This document shows positions 32,916 to 35,007 of a stretch of 35,007 bases of DNA, in pieces (the stretch's first letter is position 1; the number at the start of each line of letters is the position of its first letter). The stretch covers positions 1-35,007 of the forward strand of contig JAGRGI010000071.1 in NCBI GenBank assembly GCA_020445565.1, read 5' to 3'. A model generated the notes under the pieces. It was not told the origin of the DNA and ran no database searches. It saw nothing but the letters and a program-made list of their open reading frames with translations. The position numbers were made by a program, and so were the translations under genes. The DNA is from Chromatiales bacterium. Lineage in GTDB: Bacteria > Pseudomonadota > Gammaproteobacteria > JAGRCI01.

Positions 32916-33015
32916 CCGTCCCGAACCGAAAAACCGTCACCACGCAAAGACATTTTATCCTTCCGCCACCACACCCCGGCGCGTACAACGGCCTCACGTC
33001 CAACGAGGGGCCACC

Positions 33016-33240
33016 ATGTACGACGCCAAATCAGCGACACCGCCGTCAAGCCCATGCGCCATTCCGCACACGGGACCCGAGCACCCTTGCTGCGCCAACG
33101 CCCCCGGAATGCCCCAAAGGGAAGAGCGAACCAAACGGCAAGGGCCGAAGGCAAAGGAAGGGAGAGAAGGGAACGGCAGTCAATGGAAAGGCCCTACCCG
33201 AAAGGGCTCCGGAAGGGCGGCAAAGGAATCGACTTCGTAG
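33016..33240 (+). CDS. Possible Lys/Gly-rich small protein
   Basis: This encodes 74 residues from an ATG with GAGGGG six bases upstream. The product is low-complexity and basic in its second half (EERTKRQGPKAKEGREG) and has three cysteines in its first half. It may be a real small DNA-binding protein, or chance coding in a purine-rich leader. It overlaps the start of the 29-codon frame at 33183. Confidence 0.3.
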   Translation: MYDAKSATPPSSPCAIPHTGPEHPCCANAPGMPQREERTKRQGPKAKEGREGNGSQWKGPTRKGSGRAAKESTS

Positions 33241-33304
33241 CACCCCCAATCAGCGAGAGCGAGGCATCGTGATCGACGACCTCCTACCGATACACGCGCC
33301 ATGA
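33183..33304 (+). CDS. Two tiny overlapping open frames leading into the next gene
   Basis: A 29-codon frame (33183-33272, MERPYPKGLRKGGKG then VAPPISESEAS) ends in TGA overlapping a GTG (33269) that opens an 11-codon frame, whose TGA overlaps the ATG at 33301. AAGGGAA stands nine bases before 33183. The gene at 33301 has no ribosome-binding site of its own, so these frames may deliver ribosomes to it. Confidence 0.3.
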
Positions 33305-33558
33305 CCCGCTGGCGCTCGGATGACCGTTACTACCTGGCGGATCTGCACCAGGACCTTCTCGGCCAATGGGTACTCCTGCAAGCCTGGGGCTCGCTCCACA
33401 GCGACCGGGGAAGCCTTCGCCGTACACCTGTGGAATCCTGGGAGGTGGGACTCAAACGCCTCAGGCAGATCGCCACGCGGCGCAAGTCCCATGGCTACCG
33501 CCTTGTCGACGCAAGCGCGGTGGCGTCCACGAGTAGCGATGGAGAAAGGCCACTATGA
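33301..33558 (+). CDS. WGR-like small protein of conjugative elements
   Basis: This is an 85-residue protein. The centre resembles the WGR domain, a small nucleic-acid-binding fold: YYLADLHQDLLGQWVLLQAW then GSLHSDRGSLR, followed by the helix VGLKRLRQIATRRKSHGYR. Its ATG is overlapped by the upstream tiny frame, and its stop overlaps the next gene (ATGA). No ribosome-binding site of its own is visible, which suggests translational coupling. The assignment rests on the Trp-Gly and following pattern only. Confidence 0.6.
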   Translation: MTRWRSDDRYYLADLHQDLLGQWVLLQAWGSLHSDRGSLRRTPVESWEVGLKRLRQIATRRKSHGYRLVDASAVASTSSDGERPL

Positions 33559-33728
33559 GCGAGAACAGTCGTACCGGGATCGACAACCCAGCCATCGCCG
33601 ACGACTCACATGATGCAGCAGTTTCTTCCGGCGAGACGGACATCGGAGACGACAATGACGAACCGAACCCTTGGTGGCCTGCGGAAGACGACGGCCTGCC
33701 CAACCTGACGCTCGATTGGGATCGGTAA
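33555..33728 (+). CDS. Small acidic protein (57 residues)
   Basis: This is coupled to the preceding gene through ATGA and followed by the helicase gene 19 bases later. The product is highly acidic and unstructured in its middle (DDSHDAAVSSGETDIGDDND) with a tryptophan motif near the end (PNPWWPAEDDGL). Acidic peptides of this type on mobile elements can mimic DNA, but that is speculation. The GC-rich codon pattern and operon position support it being real. Confidence 0.55.
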   Translation: MSENSRTGIDNPAIADDSHDAAVSSGETDIGDDNDEPNPWWPAEDDGLPNLTLDWDR

Positions 33729-33747
33729 GGAACGTTTCAGGCCCCCT

Positions 33748-35007
33748 ATGCCCCTGACCGACGAACAACAGGCCATCGTCGATTCCCCGGCGGACCTGCT
33801 CAAGGTGAAGGCCTTCGCCGGCACCGGCAAGACCTTCACGCTGGTCGAATACGCCCAGGCCCGGCCGAAGGAACCGATGTTGTACCTGGCGTTCAACCGG
33901 TCGATCCGCCGCGAAGCCGAGCGGAAGTTTCCCAAGAACGTCACCTGCCTCACCTCCCATGCCCCGGCCTACCGATCGATCGGGATCGCCTACAAGGACA
34001 AGCTCGTCGAGGACTCCCGCCCGCGCGAATGGGTCGAGGCGCTCCGCCTGGACCAGGTCGTCTCCATCGACGAAAGCTATCTCTTGGCACACCAGGCGCT
34101 GCAATGCCTCAAGAACTGGCTCTCCTCCGATCGCGAGGCGCTCGACGAACGCAGTATCGTGCCCCTGCGCAGCGGGACCAGTCCTTTTGCTGACAGCCGC
34201 GTCGTCGCCACGGCGAACGACGGCTGGAAACGAATGGTGGACCACACGGACCCGGCGCTGGGGATGACCCACGACGGCTACCTGAAGCTGTACCAGCTTT
34301 CCAAACCCGTCTGGCCTTACCACCGCGTCCTGTTCGACGAGGCCCAGGACGCCAATCCGGTGACCACCGATCTGGTGTTGCGGCAACATGCCCGCAAGGT
34401 GTTCGTCGGCGATCCGCATCAGCAGATCTATGGATTCCGCGGCGCCGACGACGCCTTGGAAAAACTGGACGCGGAAGAAACCCTGTACCTGTCCGGAAGC
34501 TGGCGATTCGGTCCCCACGTCGCCGGCATCGCCAACGTGCTGCTGGCCAGGTTCAAGGGGGAGACGGTTCGCGTGAAGGGTCTGGGCGGAGCGGACGAGA
34601 TCGCCAGCGTGGACCGGGAACAGCCGCACACTGTCCTGTGCCGGGGAAACGCCAGCGTGTTCGCGGCGGCCGTGGCGCAGATGGATGCCCATCCCCATTT
34701 CGTCGGCGGCATTGAGGGGTATCGCCTGGATCGCCTGCTCTCGGCACACGACCTGCGCGTCGGGGCGCCGGTTCGCGATCCTTACCTCGCGAGTTTCCGC
34801 GACTGGCGGGAGTTCGCCGACATCGCCCAGGCCACGGACGACCGGGAGGCCCTGTCGCTCATGCGGATCTGCGAGCGCTACCAGGACGGCTTGCCGGGGT
34901 TGGTGGGCGCCGTTCGGCGCAATGCCTCCCCTACTCCGCAAGACGCCGGGATCATTCTCAGCACCGGCCACAAGGCCAAGGGTGCGGATTCCGGCGAAGG
35001 CGACCAC
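33748..35007 (+). CDS. UvrD/Rep-type helicase, 3' end outside window
   Basis: This is an open frame of 420 codons from ATG 33748 to the right edge without a stop. It is a superfamily 1 helicase: QQAIVDSPADLLKVKAFAGTGKT with Walker A AGTGKT at residues 24-29, a Q-motif-like start, VLFDEAQDANPV as the DEAQD Walker B, GDPHQQIYGFRGADD as motif III, then SGSWRFGP as motif IV and HKAKGAD as the beginning of motif V. Proteins of this kind on conjugative elements resemble UvrD-like helicases of phage and ICE accessory regions. It follows the small acidic gene by 19 bases and is probably in the same operon. Confidence 0.88.
   Translation, partial: MPLTDEQQAIVDSPADLLKVKAFAGTGKTFTLVEYAQARPKEPMLYLAFNRSIRREAERKFPKNVTCLTSHAPAYRSIGIAYKDKLVEDSRPREWVEALRLDQVVSIDESYLLAHQALQCLKNWLSSDREALDERSIVPLRSGTSPFADSRVVATANDGWKRMVDHTDPALGMTHDGYLKLYQLSKPVWPYHRVLFDEAQDANPVTTDLVLRQHARKVFVGDPHQQIYGFRGADDALEKLDAEETLYLSGSWRFGPHVAGIANVLLARFKGETVRVKGLGGADEIASVDREQPHTVLCRGNASVFAAAVAQMDAHPHFVGGIEGYRLDRLLSAHDLRVGAPVRDPYLASFRDWREFADIAQATDDREALSLMRICERYQDGLPGLVGAVRRNASPTPQDAGIILSTGHKAKGADSGEGDH

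Noticed and set aside
33553-35007. Minus-strand frame of 484 codons at the right end
   Set aside because: It is the reverse complement of the UvrD-like helicase, whose frame has Walker A, DEAQD and later helicase motifs in order.
1-35007. tRNA genes, integrase or direct-repeat attachment sites expected of an ICE
   Set aside because: None seen by eye; the element's ends are presumably outside the window.

Overview
The window looks like part of a gammaproteobacterial conjugative element (ICE or plasmid, roughly 65% GC in the transfer genes). It carries a nitrate/nitric-oxide respiration cluster as cargo. The TraG/TraT/TraD set, the DUF4400-type ICE membrane protein and the ardC/radC/UvrD accessory block point to a self-transmissible element. 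napAB, norBC, nnrS, a DsrC-like protein and a periplasmic rhodanese suggest a facultatively denitrifying, possibly sulfur-oxidising host such as an Ectothiorhodospiraceae relative. The genus is a guess; no tRNA, rRNA, integrase or attachment site is visible.

Layout. 1-8718: transfer backbone (TraG-like protein open at the left edge, a small membrane protein, a yefM-hicA-hicB toxin-antitoxin cluster on the minus strand, then traT, traD and a DUF4400 membrane protein). 8719-10754: a defence-like island with an Xre/MbcA-type antitoxin, a RES-domain toxin and a HEPN-plus-LOTUS protein. 10755-11560: degenerate sequence and a gene without a start codon. 11556-28752: respiration cargo, namely a secreted rhodanese; napA-napB-napF-like (minus); a Crp/FNR regulator; an HPP membrane protein and CBS protein with a divergent LysR regulator; a five-gene minus-strand operon (DsrC-like, ptsP, nnrS, DUF488, small acidic protein); a 63-codon gene; and a membrane protein-norC-norB operon. 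28753-30052: hairpins, terminators and a broken gene. 30053-35007: an element maintenance block (two small unknown genes, ardC, radC, further small genes and a UvrD-like helicase running off the right edge).

How it works together. Nap reduces nitrate to nitrite in the periplasm and NorBC reduces nitric oxide to nitrous oxide; NnrS and probably the DsrC-like/PtsP operon deal with nitric oxide and nitrogen-related signalling. No nitrite reductase or nitrous oxide reductase lies in the window, nor do napC, napD or napGH. TTGAC/T-N4-ATCAA-type boxes occur upstream of napA, of the Crp/FNR gene, of the DsrC-like operon/63-codon gene pair and of the nor operon, so one FNR/DNR-like regulator may control the whole cargo.

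The most interesting structure is in the right-hand block: four successive genes each have the same roughly 40-nt leader, resembling the published radC RNA motif. In each copy a pyrimidine tract can pair either with an upstream G-rich arm or with the ribosome-binding site, and the changes in the fourth copy keep both pairings.
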